In this document: piece by piece, positions 1 through 8,795 of the stretch
How positions within the stretch are numbered: position 1 is the first letter of the stretch
Layout: the number at the start of each line of letters is the position of its first letter
Assembly: GCA_020829485.1 (NCBI GenBank)
Contig: JAIVFU010000009.1
Location: forward strand, 70,013-134,012
DNA: 64,000 nt
Source of the DNA: Nostoc sp. CHAB 5834
GTDB taxonomy: Bacteria > Cyanobacteriota > Cyanobacteriia > Cyanobacteriales > Nostocaceae
Direction: 5' to 3'
The notes under the pieces: generated by a model
What the model was told of the DNA's origin: nothing
Database searches by the model: none
The model's input: only the letters and a program-made list of their open reading frames with translations
Translations under genes and position numbers: made by a program

Positions 1-57
1 TAAAAGTAGTAAAATGTTTCTAATATTTAGAAATCTACTTATTTCTAAATTCCAACC

Positions 58-1752
58 ATGCAAGAGTATGATGTTGTACTAATCGGTGCTGGACACAATG
101 GGTTAGTTTGTGCCGCTTATTTGCTGAAAGCTGGTTATAGCGTCCTGTTACTAGAAAAGCGTTCTGTTCCAGGCGGTGCAGCAACAACTGAAGAGTGTTT
201 ACCACAAGAGGCTCCTGGATTTAAATTTAACTTGTGTGCTATTGACCATGAATTTATTCACTTGGGGCCAGTTGTTGAAGAATTAGAACTAGAAAAATAC
301 GGCTTGCATTATTTGGAGTGCGATCCAGTTGTTTTCTGTCCTCATCCTGATGGGAAGTATTTCTTAGCACATAAATCGCTGGAAAAAACTTGTGCAGAAA
401 TTGCTCGTTATAGTGAACGTGATGCTAAAAAATACGCAGAATTTGTAGATTATTGGCAACGTGCGATCGGTGCAATGGTTCCTATATTTAATGCACCGCC
501 AAAGTCAATTATAGATATCGTGGGCAACTACGATATCAAAAAATTAAAAGATTTATTTTCGATGATTGGTTCCCCGAATAAAACGCTAGACTTTATTCGC
601 ACCATGTTAACCAGCGCTGAAGATTTACTTAACGAGTGGTTTGATGAGGAATTTCTAAAAGCGCCATTAGCCAGACTCGCAGCAGAACTTGGTGCGCCGC
701 CATCACAAAAAACCCTTGCCATTGGTGCAATCATGATGGCAATGCGTCACAACCCTGGAATGGCCAGACCGCGCGGCGGAACTGGCGCACTTGTGCAAGC
801 TTTAGTGAAATTAGTCACAAGTAAAGGTGGCGTTATTCTCACAGATCAGCATGTTGAAAAAGTTTTAATTGATGATGGAAAAGCTGTTGGTGTACGAGTG
901 GCTGGTAACACCGAATATCGGGCTAAATACGGCGTAATTTCTAATATTGATGCCAAGCGGTTATTTTTGCAAATGACTGATAAAAGCGATATCGATGGAG
1001 CCGATCCTGACTTATGGGAAAGATTAGAACGCCGCATCGTTAACAATAACGAAACTATCCTCAAGATAGACTTAGCTTTAGACGAACCACTGCGCTTTCC
1101 ATACCACGCCCACAAAGACGAATATCTCGTTGGTTCGATCTTGATTGCCGATTCTGTGGCTCATGTAGAACAGGCTCATAGTAAATGCACCTTGGGAGAG
1201 ATTCCTGATGCTGATCCATCAATGTATGTGGTCATGCCTAGCTACTTAGATCCCACATTAGCACCACCAGGTAAACATACCGTATGGATTGAGTATTTCG
1301 CCCCTTATCAAATTGCTGGTGCAGAAGGCACTGGTTTAAAAGGTACTGGTTGGACAGATGAATTGAAAAACAAAGTTGCAGATAGGGTAGTTGATAAGTT
1401 GGCAGACTATGCACCAAATGTCAAGAATGCAACGATCGCCCGTCGTGTAGAAAGTCCAGCAGAACTAGGAGAAAGATTAGGTGCGTATAAAGGGAATTAT
1501 TACCATATTGACATGACTTTAGATCAGATGGTATTTTTCCGTCCCTTGCCAGAAATAGCGAACTACAAAACGCCAATTGAGAATCTATTTTTGACTGGTG
1601 CAGGGACTCATCCAGGTGGTTCGATTTCGGGAATGCCGGGACGCAATTGTGCGCGTGTATTTTTGCAAGCAAAGCATCCCATTAGTCAAACTTTGAAAGA
1701 TGCCCGCGATTCGATTAAGTCAACTGTCGAGTCGGTGTTTGGCATTAGTTAA
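58..1752 (+). CDS. crtO: CrtO-type beta-carotene ketolase (FAD-dependent carotenoid oxidoreductase)
   Basis: This 564-residue flavoprotein probably adds keto groups to the C4 carbons of beta-carotene, giving echinenone and canthaxanthin; the enzyme is expected on membranes with the pigments. The N-terminus has a dinucleotide-binding fold (GAGHNG near residue 12, then an acidic residue in LLLEKR near 33). The C-terminus carries the family block GAGTHPGGSISGMPG near residue 510, which closes the FAD site. The length fits cyanobacterial CrtO (about 540-565) rather than CrtI desaturases (about 500). The ATG at 58 starts directly before the fold. It stands alone: the next 1.2 kb is repeat DNA. A related carotenoid or retinol oxidoreductase of the same superfamily is the main alternative. 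Confidence 0.82.
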   Translation: MQEYDVVLIGAGHNGLVCAAYLLKAGYSVLLLEKRSVPGGAATTEECLPQEAPGFKFNLCAIDHEFIHLGPVVEELELEKYGLHYLECDPVVFCPHPDGKYFLAHKSLEKTCAEIARYSERDAKKYAEFVDYWQRAIGAMVPIFNAPPKSIIDIVGNYDIKKLKDLFSMIGSPNKTLDFIRTMLTSAEDLLNEWFDEEFLKAPLARLAAELGAPPSQKTLAIGAIMMAMRHNPGMARPRGGTGALVQALVKLVTSKGGVILTDQHVEKVLIDDGKAVGVRVAGNTEYRAKYGVISNIDAKRLFLQMTDKSDIDGADPDLWERLERRIVNNNETILKIDLALDEPLRFPYHAHKDEYLVGSILIADSVAHVEQAHSKCTLGEIPDADPSMYVVMPSYLDPTLAPPGKHTVWIEYFAPYQIAGAEGTGLKGTGWTDELKNKVADRVVDKLADYAPNVKNATIARRVESPAELGERLGAYKGNYYHIDMTLDQMVFFRPLPEIANYKTPIENLFLTGAGTHPGGSISGMPGRNCARVFLQAKHPISQTLKDARDSIKSTVESVFGIS

Positions 1753-1766
1753 GCGTTAGACATAGG

Positions 1767-1841
1767 AGAATCTAGAGACGTAGCAATGCTACGTTTCTAC
1801 AAAGGTTCTAGATAAGGCATATTTAATTTCACTCCTATGTC
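1767..1841. repeat. Inverted repeat around a GTAGAGACG-type palindrome
   Basis: AGACATAGGAG (1767-1777) and CTCCTATGTCT (1831-1841) are perfect 11-bp inverted arms. Between them lies the short palindrome AGAGACGTAGCAATGCTACG (1775-1794), a member of a hairpin family also seen at 2254-2283, 19569-19597, 30295-30320, 32893-32914, 40555-40576 and 50829-50856. It follows crtO by about 15 bases and could act as a 3' stem-loop, but there is no clear T-run. Confidence 0.6.
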
Positions 1842-1872
1842 TGTTGTACAGATAAAATATATTATCACCAAA

Positions 1873-2049
1873 GCTCGACTTTATCCAAAATTAAGAGCTT
1901 GGTTCTCTTGATACGGCAAAAATCCTAGCTTTTTGGCAAAAGGTTTTTCGATGTCACTGAGTCTCGGTGAAATCGAAAAAGTCAAACTACCACCCCACAA
2001 AGGTTTCAGTGTCAGCTTGAGTGTTGCCAAAAAATGGATAAAGTCGAGC
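1873..2049. mobile_element. 177-bp MITE-like element with 15-bp perfect terminal inverted repeats
   Basis: GCTCGACTTTATCCA at 1873-1887 is matched by its exact complement TGGATAAAGTCGAGC at 2035-2049. The interior has no open frame of useful length, and I see no clear target-site duplication. The size and perfect ends suggest an internally deleted insertion sequence, with both ends kept and the transposase lost. The parent family cannot be named from the ends alone. Confidence 0.65.
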
Positions 2050-2117
2050 AAAGGATACATCTGTTTTTGACTTTTGCAAAAACAGATATATGCCTTCAGG
2101 CGATATTTACTACAATT

Positions 2118-2533
2118 CAGGGCTATTTCATTCTCATCTAGCCCGCCTCAGAATGAATTCTGAGGCTAATAGCACAAGTCGTCTAAAGACGACTAATGAA
2201 TCGGCGTTGCTGATTGCGATATGAAAACGATTGTGCGTTACGGTGAAAATCCTTGTAGAGACGTAAAATTTTACGTCTCTACATCCAAATTCAAACATTT
2301 TATTCAGCCTGACACAACAGGCAGGTTTCTACCTACCTTGGGAAACAAGGATTCTTTCTCTACGAGACGCTACCGCGAACGCGCCACTTGCGGGCGTTCG
2401 CGTAGCGGGACGCAGTACGGTTTTAAACATAAAGCTTTTTTCATAAAGGCTTTTAGTCGTCTAAAGACGACTTATGCTAAAAGCCTGTGAACTTTAGTTC
2501 TGGGCGGTTTATGTCTAGAAGGAAATAGCCCTG
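2118..2533. mobile_element. 416-bp MITE with 9-bp target duplication and a nested insertion
   Basis: The ends CAGGGCTATTTC (2118-2129) and GAAATAGCCCTG (2522-2533) are perfect inverted repeats, flanked by the direct repeat ACTACAATT (2109-2117 and 2534-2542), a 9-bp target-site duplication. Internal hairpins lie at 2146-2165, 2177-2194 and 2455-2472. A shorter copy of 172 bp lies reversed at 37486-37657. Comparing the two shows about 240 extra bases (roughly 2201-2442) in this copy, which include a 30-bp perfect palindrome at 2254-2283 and another common Nostoc-type repeat near 2358-2412. The small open frame at 2221-2490 is entirely inside the element and is not a gene. Confidence 0.8.
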
Positions 2534-2585
2534 ACTACAATTACTATAGGAATCCTATTTGATTTTTGAAATTATCTATGTGGGC

Positions 2586-2622
2586 GGGGAGTAGGGAGTA
2601 GGGAGTAGGGAGTAGGGAGTAG
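2586..2622. repeat. Heptamer tandem repeat (GGGAGTA)n
   Basis: About five copies of the 7-base unit GGGAGTA follow one another, ending in GGGAATTAGG. This is the short tandemly repeated class known from heterocystous cyanobacteria. The rest of the spacer up to 2944 is AT-rich and probably carries the promoter of the TPR lipoprotein gene, but I see no clear -10/-35 pair. Confidence 0.8.
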
Positions 2623-2944
2623 GGAATTAGGCTTTTCGATCTGTACGGAGCTTTTTCAGAAATCAAATATTAGTCCTATAGCTGAGGATGCTGCTATTCC
2701 CTACATCTATAGCTACTCTAGCTAGGGAGTGAACGGTGCTACTAGTGTAAAAGTGGCATCGTTTGCTTTATGTGTATTTAATATGATAATGTAATATCCG
2801 CTTGATTTTTACGGAAATCTATGCGTCATCAGCAAAGTTATTTGTCAAAATATAAGTAAATGAATGGGTAAAAATAGTGTATTTTGATAATACTCAAAAA
2901 ACGAACAAATTTTAACATCATCTTATAAATTTTGTAGGTACAGC

Positions 2945-3688
2945 ATGGTTTTTCGGCGCTGCTTGGTTGCATCTAACTTAATAATTTTCTTTGCGTTTGG
3001 CTGTAGTGGTGGGGCAAACTCATCAACAGAAAATACTGCAAAAGTTGTGCAAGAAAATAATGTAACCCAGCTTTTCATAGAAGCGAAGGCTACCCAGAAA
3101 GCAGAAGATTTATTTCATCAAGGTAATAATTTATTAGATGGACAACGTTACGAAGATGCAATAAAAGCTTATGATAAAGTGATCGCCATCAAAGTTGAGA
3201 GTCCTGAAGCTTGGATTAACCGTGGCATTGGCTTAACATCGCTGCAACGCTACAAAGAGGCTCTCGCATCCTACGACACTGCGATCGCTATCCAACCCAA
3301 CAAAGATGAAGCCTGGTATAATCGTGGTATAGCTTTAACATCGTTGCAACGCTACAAAGACGCGATCGCATCTTACGACAAAGCGATCGCCATCCAACCC
3401 GACAAATACGAAGCCTTAATTAACCGAGGCATAGCTCTGACAAAGCTGCACCGTTACAAGGATGCGATCGCATCTTATGATAAAGCGATCGCCATCAAGC
3501 AAGATTTGCACCAAGCATATTACAATAAAGCTTGCTCTTATGCTTTACAAAGCAATCTGGAATTAGCAATTAAGAACCTAGACAAAGCAATCAAGCTTGT
3601 TCCTGATAAATACAAGAAATTAGCAAAAACTGACCCAGACTTTAGCAAAGTGCGTAGTCAAAAGCAGTTTCAGGAATTGCTGCAATAG
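2945..3688 (+). CDS. TPR-repeat lipoprotein
   Basis: A 247-residue envelope protein. The first 20 residues form a lipoprotein signal peptide (hydrophobic IIFFAF followed by GC, so Cys20 is the expected lipidated residue). A short Ser/Asn/Thr-rich linker follows. From about residue 50 there are four to five 34-residue TPR units with the pattern W/Y-NRGIAL-SLQRYKDAIASYDKAIAI; the middle three are nearly identical, which points to recent internal duplication, and HIP1 sites recur in them. TPR proteins scaffold other proteins; no catalytic motif is seen. The gene stands alone, with tandem repeats behind it. The partner is unknown. Confidence 0.8.
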   Translation: MVFRRCLVASNLIIFFAFGCSGGANSSTENTAKVVQENNVTQLFIEAKATQKAEDLFHQGNNLLDGQRYEDAIKAYDKVIAIKVESPEAWINRGIGLTSLQRYKEALASYDTAIAIQPNKDEAWYNRGIALTSLQRYKDAIASYDKAIAIQPDKYEALINRGIALTKLHRYKDAIASYDKAIAIKQDLHQAYYNKACSYALQSNLELAIKNLDKAIKLVPDKYKKLAKTDPDFSKVRSQKQFQELLQ

Positions 3689-3750
3689 TCTGTTGTAACC
3701 ACCGCTCAGTGTAGAATATAAGCCAATACAGTTCACATAAGACCAAAACA

Positions 3751-3880
3751 CTTGTAGAGACGGCGATTTATCGCGTCTTGTAGAAACGGCGATTTATCGC
3801 GTCTTGTAGAAACGGCGATTTATCGCGTCTTGTAGAAACGGCGATTTATCGCGTCTTGTAGAAACGGCGATTTATCGCGT
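3751..3880. repeat. Five 26-bp tandem repeats, each carrying a palindrome
   Basis: Five consecutive 26-base units (3751, 3777, 3803, 3829, 3855) begin CTTGTAGA and contain CGGCGATTTATCGCG. The first has G where the other four have A (GAGACGG versus GAAACGG). Each unit contains a CGCGATAAATCGCCG-like dyad, so the array can fold into serial hairpins. There are no spacers between units, so this is not a CRISPR array. Confidence 0.9.
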
Positions 3881-3954
3881 CTATAAAACCCAAGCGTATT
3901 AGAATATAAGCCTGGTGTAGAAAAGTATTTTTCTTGAACGGTTTCTGATTAGAC

Positions 3955-4830
3955 ATGAAAAAATTGTTAATCACCGGAGCAAGTGGTTTTTTAGGATGGC
4001 ATCTTTGCCAGCTTGCAAAACAAGAATGGGAAATTTATGGCACTTATTTATCCCATCCTTTAGAGATTCCTGGCATCAAAATGTTAAAAGCAAACTTAAC
4101 AAATTTTCAGGAATTAAAAAGTATCTTTAATAATGTCAAACCAGAAGCAGTTATTCATACTGCTGCACATTCGCAACCAAATTTTTGTCAAACCAACCCC
4201 AAAGAATCACACGCAATTAATGTTATCGCATCCTGCAATATTGCCGCACTTTGCGCGGATAATTCTATTCCTTGTGCTTTTACTTCCACCGACTTAGTTT
4301 TTGATGGCTTAAATGCTCCCTATCAAGAAACAGATGCCGTGTGTCCTGTCAATCTTTACGGTGAGCAGAAAGCGATCGCAGAAGCAGATATGCTAGAAAG
4401 GTATCCCATGACCGCAGTGTGTCGGATGCCGTTGATGTTTGGTGCAGCAACACCCACAGCTAAAAGCTTTATTCAGCCATTTATTCAGACTTTACAAGCC
4501 GAAGAAGAACTAAATTTATTTATAGATGAATTTCGCACCCCAGTAAGTGGAACAACTGCTGCTAAAGGACTTTTATTAGCATTAGAAAAAGTTAACGGCA
4601 TCATTCACTTAGGTGGCAAAGAGCGGATTTCGCGTTATGATTTTGGACAGATATTAGTTGAAGTATTTCAACTTCCTAGCACTGGTCTTAAATCCTGCCG
4701 ACAACAAGATGTGAAAATGGCAGCACCTAGACCAGCAGATGTTTCTTTAGATAGTTCCAAAGCATTTGCATTAGGGTATCAGCCTTTATCTGTAAGGGAA
4801 GAATTGCAGGAATTAATCAATAGTCAATAA
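3955..4830 (+). CDS. SDR-superfamily NAD(P)-dependent sugar reductase, RmlD-like
   Basis: A 291-residue extended short-chain dehydrogenase. The nucleotide fold is clear at the N-terminus (TGASGFLG, residues 7-14). The catalytic Tyr-x3-Lys is seen as YGEQK near residue 138, and STDLVFDG near 105 supplies the Ser/Thr of the site. The overall pattern, including VIHTAAHSQPNFCQ and TPVSGTTAAKGL, matches dTDP-4-dehydrorhamnose reductase (RmlD) relatives. There are no rml genes next to it, so the substrate is uncertain; it may act on another nucleotide-sugar. The start is the ATG just before the MKKLLITGASG block. Confidence 0.75.
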   Translation: MKKLLITGASGFLGWHLCQLAKQEWEIYGTYLSHPLEIPGIKMLKANLTNFQELKSIFNNVKPEAVIHTAAHSQPNFCQTNPKESHAINVIASCNIAALCADNSIPCAFTSTDLVFDGLNAPYQETDAVCPVNLYGEQKAIAEADMLERYPMTAVCRMPLMFGAATPTAKSFIQPFIQTLQAEEELNLFIDEFRTPVSGTTAAKGLLLALEKVNGIIHLGGKERISRYDFGQILVEVFQLPSTGLKSCRQQDVKMAAPRPADVSLDSSKAFALGYQPLSVREELQELINSQ

Positions 4831-4904
4831 TTAGATTGTATTTGTTGTGTACCTAACCAGTGACAGAAGCTGGAATGATAGAGACTATAATGGATTTCTC
4901 CGTC

Positions 4905-4983
4905 AATGACCTCTCTCCTAAAAGGAGAGAGGCTTTGAATCTTACTCCCCTTCCCTTGTAGGGAAGGGGCTGGGGGTTAGGTC
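4905..4983. repeat. Dispersed two-hairpin repeat, copy 1
   Basis: Two GC-rich stem-loops in series: CCTCTCTCCTAAAAGGAGAG and CCCCTTCCCTTGTAGGGAAGGGG, joined by about 20 bases and ending GGGGGTTAGGTCT. An almost identical element lies in the opposite orientation at 53241-53322. Confidence 0.75.
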
Positions 4984-5057
4984 TGTATTCCACTCAACCG
5001 AAAAGTGGTATATAAATATTTTTATCTCACGTAGAGACGCAGAAAGAGAGTTTATTC

Positions 5058-5101
5058 TAAAAAAAATCCCCCCAACTTTCTGTAAACGAGAGTTGGGGGG
5101 A
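5058..5101 (-). terminator. Rho-independent terminator of gcvP
   Basis: Read on the minus strand, CTCCCCCCAACT and AGTTGGGGGG form a strong GC stem with a loop of about 13 bases, followed by a run of eight T. It lies 27 bases beyond the gcvP stop codon. Confidence 0.85.
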
Positions 5102-5127
5102 GCAAGCTTTAACTAAACTGTATGGTT

Positions 5128-8094
5128 TTATGAAGAATAAGCATCCATTGGCAAACAAGAGCAAACAAAATTCCTATCGCCAAAGGCTGCATCAATGCGC
5201 CCGACAGCCGGCCAGAATTTATATTCACGAGTCCAAGGCGCAGGATAAGCAGCTTGTTCACGAGAATAAGGATGATGCCATTCTCCGGTAATGAGACTTT
5301 CGGCAGTGTGGGGTGCGTTCTTCAAAACATTATCTTGGATATCTACCTTGCCAACTTCTATTTGAGCAATTTCTTGGCGAATAGAAATCAACGCATTACA
5401 GAAACGATCCAACTCTTGCTTAGATTCACTTTCTGTAGGTTCCACCATGATTGTACCCCCTACAGGCCAGGAGACAGTCGGTGCATGGAAACCATAATCT
5501 ATCAGACGCTTGGCGACATCATCAATTTCGATCGCAGCTGATTTTTTGAGCGATCGCAAATCTAAAATACATTCATGGGCAACTAGACCATTTTTCCCCT
5601 GATACAAAACGGGATAGTATGATTCCAGTCTCTTAGCGATGTAGTTAGCATTGAGAATCGCCACCTTAGTTGCTTGGGTTAAACCATCTGCACCCATCAT
5701 GGCGATGTACATCCAAGAAATCACTAAGATGCTAGCACTACCCCAAGGCGCAGCCGCGACAGCACCAATATGTTGGGTACTGGGGATTGGGGATTGGGGA
5801 TTGAGAATTTCTTCCTTCCTAGTCCCCAGTCCCCAGTCCCCAGTCCTCACAACAGTATGTCCAGGCAAAAATGGCACAAGATGAGATGCAACACCAATGG
5901 GCCCCATACCAGGGCCACCGCCACCATGAGGAATACAGAAGGTTTTATGCAAGTTTAAATGGCAGACATCTGCGCCAATATCTCCAGGACGGCAAATCCC
6001 TACTTGGGCATTCATATTTGCCCCATCCATGTAAACTTGTCCACCGTGACTATGGACAACAGCGCAGATTTCCTGAATTGGCTCCTCAAAAACACCGTGA
6101 GTTGAGGGATATGTCACCATTAAGGCGGCTAGTTCATTGCTGTGTTTTTCTGCCTTAGTCTTAAGGTCATCAACGTCAATATTACCTTGTGAGTCACAAG
6201 CAACTGCTACCACTTTCATCCCGCACATCACTGCACTGGCTGGATTTGTCCCATGTGCCGAAGTGGGAATCAAACAGACATTGCGGTTTTTTTGTCCACG
6301 GCTTTCGTGATATTGACGAATTACTAAAAGTCCAGCGTATTCGCCCTGAGAACCAGCATTTGGTTGCAGAGAAATTCCGGCAAAACCAGTAATTTCAGCT
6401 AACCATGCTTCAAGTTGCTTAAACAGGATTTGATAACCTTGCGTTTGCGATGCCGGAGCAAACGGATGAATCTTGCCAAATTCCTCCCAACTTACCGGAA
6501 TCATTTCAGCAGTTGCATTCAACTTCATTGTGCAAGAACCCAAAGGAATCATCGATGTCGTTAGCGACAAGTCCTTGCTTTCTAGCTTGTGCAGATAGCG
6601 CAATAACTCAGTTTCTGAGTGATAGCGGTTAAATACAGGATGGGTGAGGTATGGACTGGTACGGGAGAGAGAGAGATGGGGAAGAGAGGCAGAAGTTAGT
6701 TCTTCTAAAGTAAAAGGTAAATCATCTGTACCAGCGAAAATCTGCCAGAGGTCAATTAAATCTTCTGGTTTAGTGGTTTCATCCAGCGATATACCAACAG
6801 CAGTTGCATCAAAAACCCGCAGGTTAATTTGAAGTTGTTCAGCAGCTGTCAGAATATTTTTTAAATTGTGTGTTCCCAGTTCTACTCGCAGCGTATCAAA
6901 GAAAGATTCGGAAACAACGCTATAACCCAAACGTTTCAGTCCTTGTGCCAACAACACCGTCAAGGAGTGGATGTTTTCAGCAATTTGCTTCAGTCCAGCA
7001 GGGCCATGATAGACGGCGTACATACTCGCCATTACCGCAAGTAGCACCTGTGCAGTACAAATATTACTAGTAGCTTTTTCGCGGCGGATGTGCTGTTCGC
7101 GGGTTTGCAAGGCGAGACGTAATGCAGGCTTACCTTGAGCATCTTTTGATACTCCCACAATTCGCCCTGGAACCAGCCGCTTATACTCTTCCTTCGTAGC
7201 AAAGTATGCCGCGTGAGGCCCTCCAAACCCCAACGGAATACCAAAGCGCTGGGTGCTACCCACAGCAATATCAGCGCCAAATTCCCCTGGAGGGGTCAGC
7301 AAAGTTAAACTTAAAGGATCTGCTGCTACCGTCACCAATGCACCCTTAGCATGGGCTTTTTCTATAAAAGCGCGGTAGTCGTAAATAGTGCCATCACTTG
7401 CAGGGTATTGCAGAACAGCCCCAAAAATAGGTTGATCAAAATCAAATGTTTGATGATCGCCGACAATGATCTTAATCCCTAATGGTTGAGCGCGTGTTTG
7501 CAACACATCGATAGTTTGGGGATGGCAATCACGAGAGACGAAATAAGCATTTGCTTGATTTTTACAAACCCCATAGCTTAGGCTCATCGCTTCAGCGGCG
7601 GCTGTGGCTTCATCAAGTAACGACGCATTGGCGATTTCCAAACCTGTGAGTTCGATAATCAGGGTTTGAAAATTCAGCAGCGCTTCCAATCGCCCTTGGG
7701 CAATTTCTGGCTGATAAGGAGTGTAGGCAGTATACCAACCGGGATTTTCTAGGATGTTGCGCCCAATCACAGGCGGGGTAATACTGTCGTAATATCCCAT
7801 ACCAATGTATGAGCGAAAAACCTGATTTTTGGCAGCAACTTTTTTTAAGGATGTCAGTGCTGCATACTCACTTTCTGCTTCTGGTAACTTTAGCGGTTGC
7901 TTCAGCCGAATTGCCTGTGGGACTGTTTGGTTGATTAGGGCATCCAGGCTGGTAAACCCCAAAACCTGAAGCATAAGCTGGATATCGTCGGAGTTAGGGC
8001 CAATGTGTCTTGGTACAAAACTACTTAACTTTTGACTTTTTTCGTCCAGCACTTGCTGCTCATTAGACTTGAGAATAGGGGCGTTTAATACCAC
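5128..8094 (-). CDS. gcvP: Glycine dehydrogenase (decarboxylating), P-protein
   Basis: The PLP-dependent P-protein decarboxylates glycine and loads the aminomethyl group onto lipoyl-GcvH; in cyanobacteria it serves photorespiratory 2-phosphoglycolate metabolism. At 988 residues it has the fused two-domain form. The PLP lysine is in [18 protein letters not shown] near residue 716. The start is GTG at 8094 with GGAGAG six bases upstream. Residues about 748-773 ([19 protein letters not shown]) are foreign to the family: they are encoded by intergenic-type G/C-rich repeats at 5779-5845 that keep the frame. It lies downstream of gcvT and gcvH on the same strand and ends at a strong terminator. Confidence 0.96.
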   Translation of the reverse strand: MVLNAPILKSNEQQVLDEKSQKLSSFVPRHIGPNSDDIQLMLQVLGFTSLDALINQTVPQAIRLKQPLKLPEAESEYAALTSLKKVAAKNQVFRSYIGMGYYDSITPPVIGRNILENPGWYTAYTPYQPEIAQGRLEALLNFQTLIIELTGLEIANASLLDEATAAAEAMSLSYGVCKNQANAYFVSRDCHPQTIDVLQTRAQPLGIKIIVGDHQTFDFDQPIFGAVLQYPASDGTIYDYRAFIEKAHAKGALVTVAADPLSLTLLTPPGEFGADIAVGSTQRFGIPLGFGGPHAAYFATKEEYKRLVPGRIVGVSKDAQGKPALRLALQTREQHIRREKATSNICTAQVLLAVMASMYAVYHGPAGLKQIAENIHSLTVLLAQGLKRLGYSVVSESFFDTLRVELGTHNLKNILTAAEQLQINLRVFDATAVGISLDETTKPEDLIDLWQIFAGTDDLPFTLEELTSASLPHLSLSRTSPYLTHPVFNRYHSETELLRYLHKLESKDLSLTTSMIPLGSCTMKLNATAEMIPVSWEEFGKIHPFAPASQTQGYQILFKQLEAWLAEITGFAGISLQPNAGSQGEYAGLLVIRQYHESRGQKNRNVCLIPTSAHGTNPASAVMCGMKVVAVACDSQGNIDVDDLKTKAEKHSNELAALMVTYPSTHGVFEEPIQEICAVVHSHGGQVYMDGANMNAQVGICRPGDIGADVCHLNLHKTFCIPHGGGGPGMGPIGVASHLVPFLPGHTVVRTGDWGLGTRKEEILNPQSPIPSTQHIGAVAAAPWGSASILVISWMYIAMMGADGLTQATKVAILNANYIAKRLESYYPVLYQGKNGLVAHECILDLRSLKKSAAIEIDDVAKRLIDYGFHAPTVSWPVGGTIMVEPTESESKQELDRFCNALISIRQEIAQIEVGKVDIQDNVLKNAPHTAESLITGEWHHPYSREQAAYPAPWTREYKFWPAVGRIDAAFGDRNFVCSCLPMDAYSS
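5779..5845. repeat. Repeat inserted in frame inside gcvP
   Basis: The plus strand has three GGGGATT units (from about 5782) followed after a 20-base spacer by three CCCCAGT units (5821-5845), giving an imperfect palindrome of heptamer arrays. The same unit types occur between genes in this window, for example CTGGGGA at 57835-57850. The translation interrupts an otherwise conserved stretch of gcvP without breaking the frame. Confidence 0.85.
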
Positions 8095-8202
8095 AAATTA
8101 CTCTCCAGATGGTACTATTTCATATTTTGCAATAAATACTCATGAGAAGTGGGTGTAACTTTTCAGTTCATCTAAATTTCATGAATTATCTTCGGGTGGA
8201 GA

Positions 8203-8245
8203 TAAGGGGAATCGGAGATAAGGGAGATAAGGGAGATAAGGGAGA
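8203..8245. repeat. GGGAGATAA tandem repeat between gcvP and gcvH
   Basis: Four near-identical GGAGATAAG units of 9-10 bases fill part of the 186-base gcvH-gcvP spacer. They are followed by a C/T-rich run to 8288 that extends into the 3' end of gcvH. Confidence 0.7.
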
Positions 8246-8280
8246 AAATTTTACCTCATCCTCCTCATCCCCCCCATTCC

Positions 8281-8670
8281 CTACTCCCCTTCTACTTGTG
8301 CGCGATACTCATCTGCTGTCAAGGCATCCTCAACTTCATCAGGGTCATTGACGCGCACTTTCAAAAACCACCCTTCTCCGTAGGGGTCTTCTGACACATC
8401 TTCGGGAGAATTAATTAAAGCTTCATTGCGTTCTATAACTGTGCCTGTTACTGGTGAATTCAGTTCTTCCACGGCTTTCACTGATTCGATTGTGCCAAAG
8501 TTTTCTCCTCTAGTAAGAGCGTCGCCAATTTCTGGCAGTTCTAAAAAGACGATATCGCCCAATTCATGTACAGCGAATTCAGTAATACCAATGGTGGCAA
8601 TTTCACCATCTATTCGCACGTATTCATGAGAATCTAGGTATCTGAAATCTTGAGGATATTCAAAAGACAT
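8281..8670 (-). CDS. gcvH: Glycine cleavage system H protein
   Basis: The 129-residue lipoyl carrier shuttles the aminomethyl group between GcvP, GcvT and the L protein. The lipoylated residue is Lys65 in [11 protein letters not shown]. The length is normal for the family. The ATG at 8670 is preceded by AGGAGAGGAAG, a good ribosome-binding site. It lies between gcvT (125-base gap) and gcvP, all on the minus strand, so co-transcription is likely. The last codons run into the C/T-rich repeat. Confidence 0.96.
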   Translation of the reverse strand: MSFEYPQDFRYLDSHEYVRIDGEIATIGITEFAVHELGDIVFLELPEIGDALTRGENFGTIESVKAVEELNSPVTGTVIERNEALINSPEDVSEDPYGEGWFLKVRVNDPDEVEDALTADEYRAQVEGE

Positions 8671-8795
8671 ATCACTTCCTCTCCTTTATCAAAAAAATTA
8701 TTGTCCCAACAGTCATCAAAGCCATATCTGGTAATGAACCTTACTGTAGATTGACTAACTCACAACACATTATTCCTCAAAAACCTCGACGCTTA

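Noticed and set aside
2221..2490. Open frame of 89 codons on the plus strand
   Set aside because: It lies wholly inside the 2118-2533 MITE and runs through two palindromic repeats; no protein-like pattern or ribosome site.
3751..3880. CRISPR array
   Set aside because: The 26-bp units are contiguous without spacers and no cas genes are in the window. The two 21-bp arrays are rejected for the same reason.
5770..6158. Plus-strand open frames opposite gcvP
   Set aside because: They are antisense shadows of a well-supported gene and partly encode the heptamer repeat.
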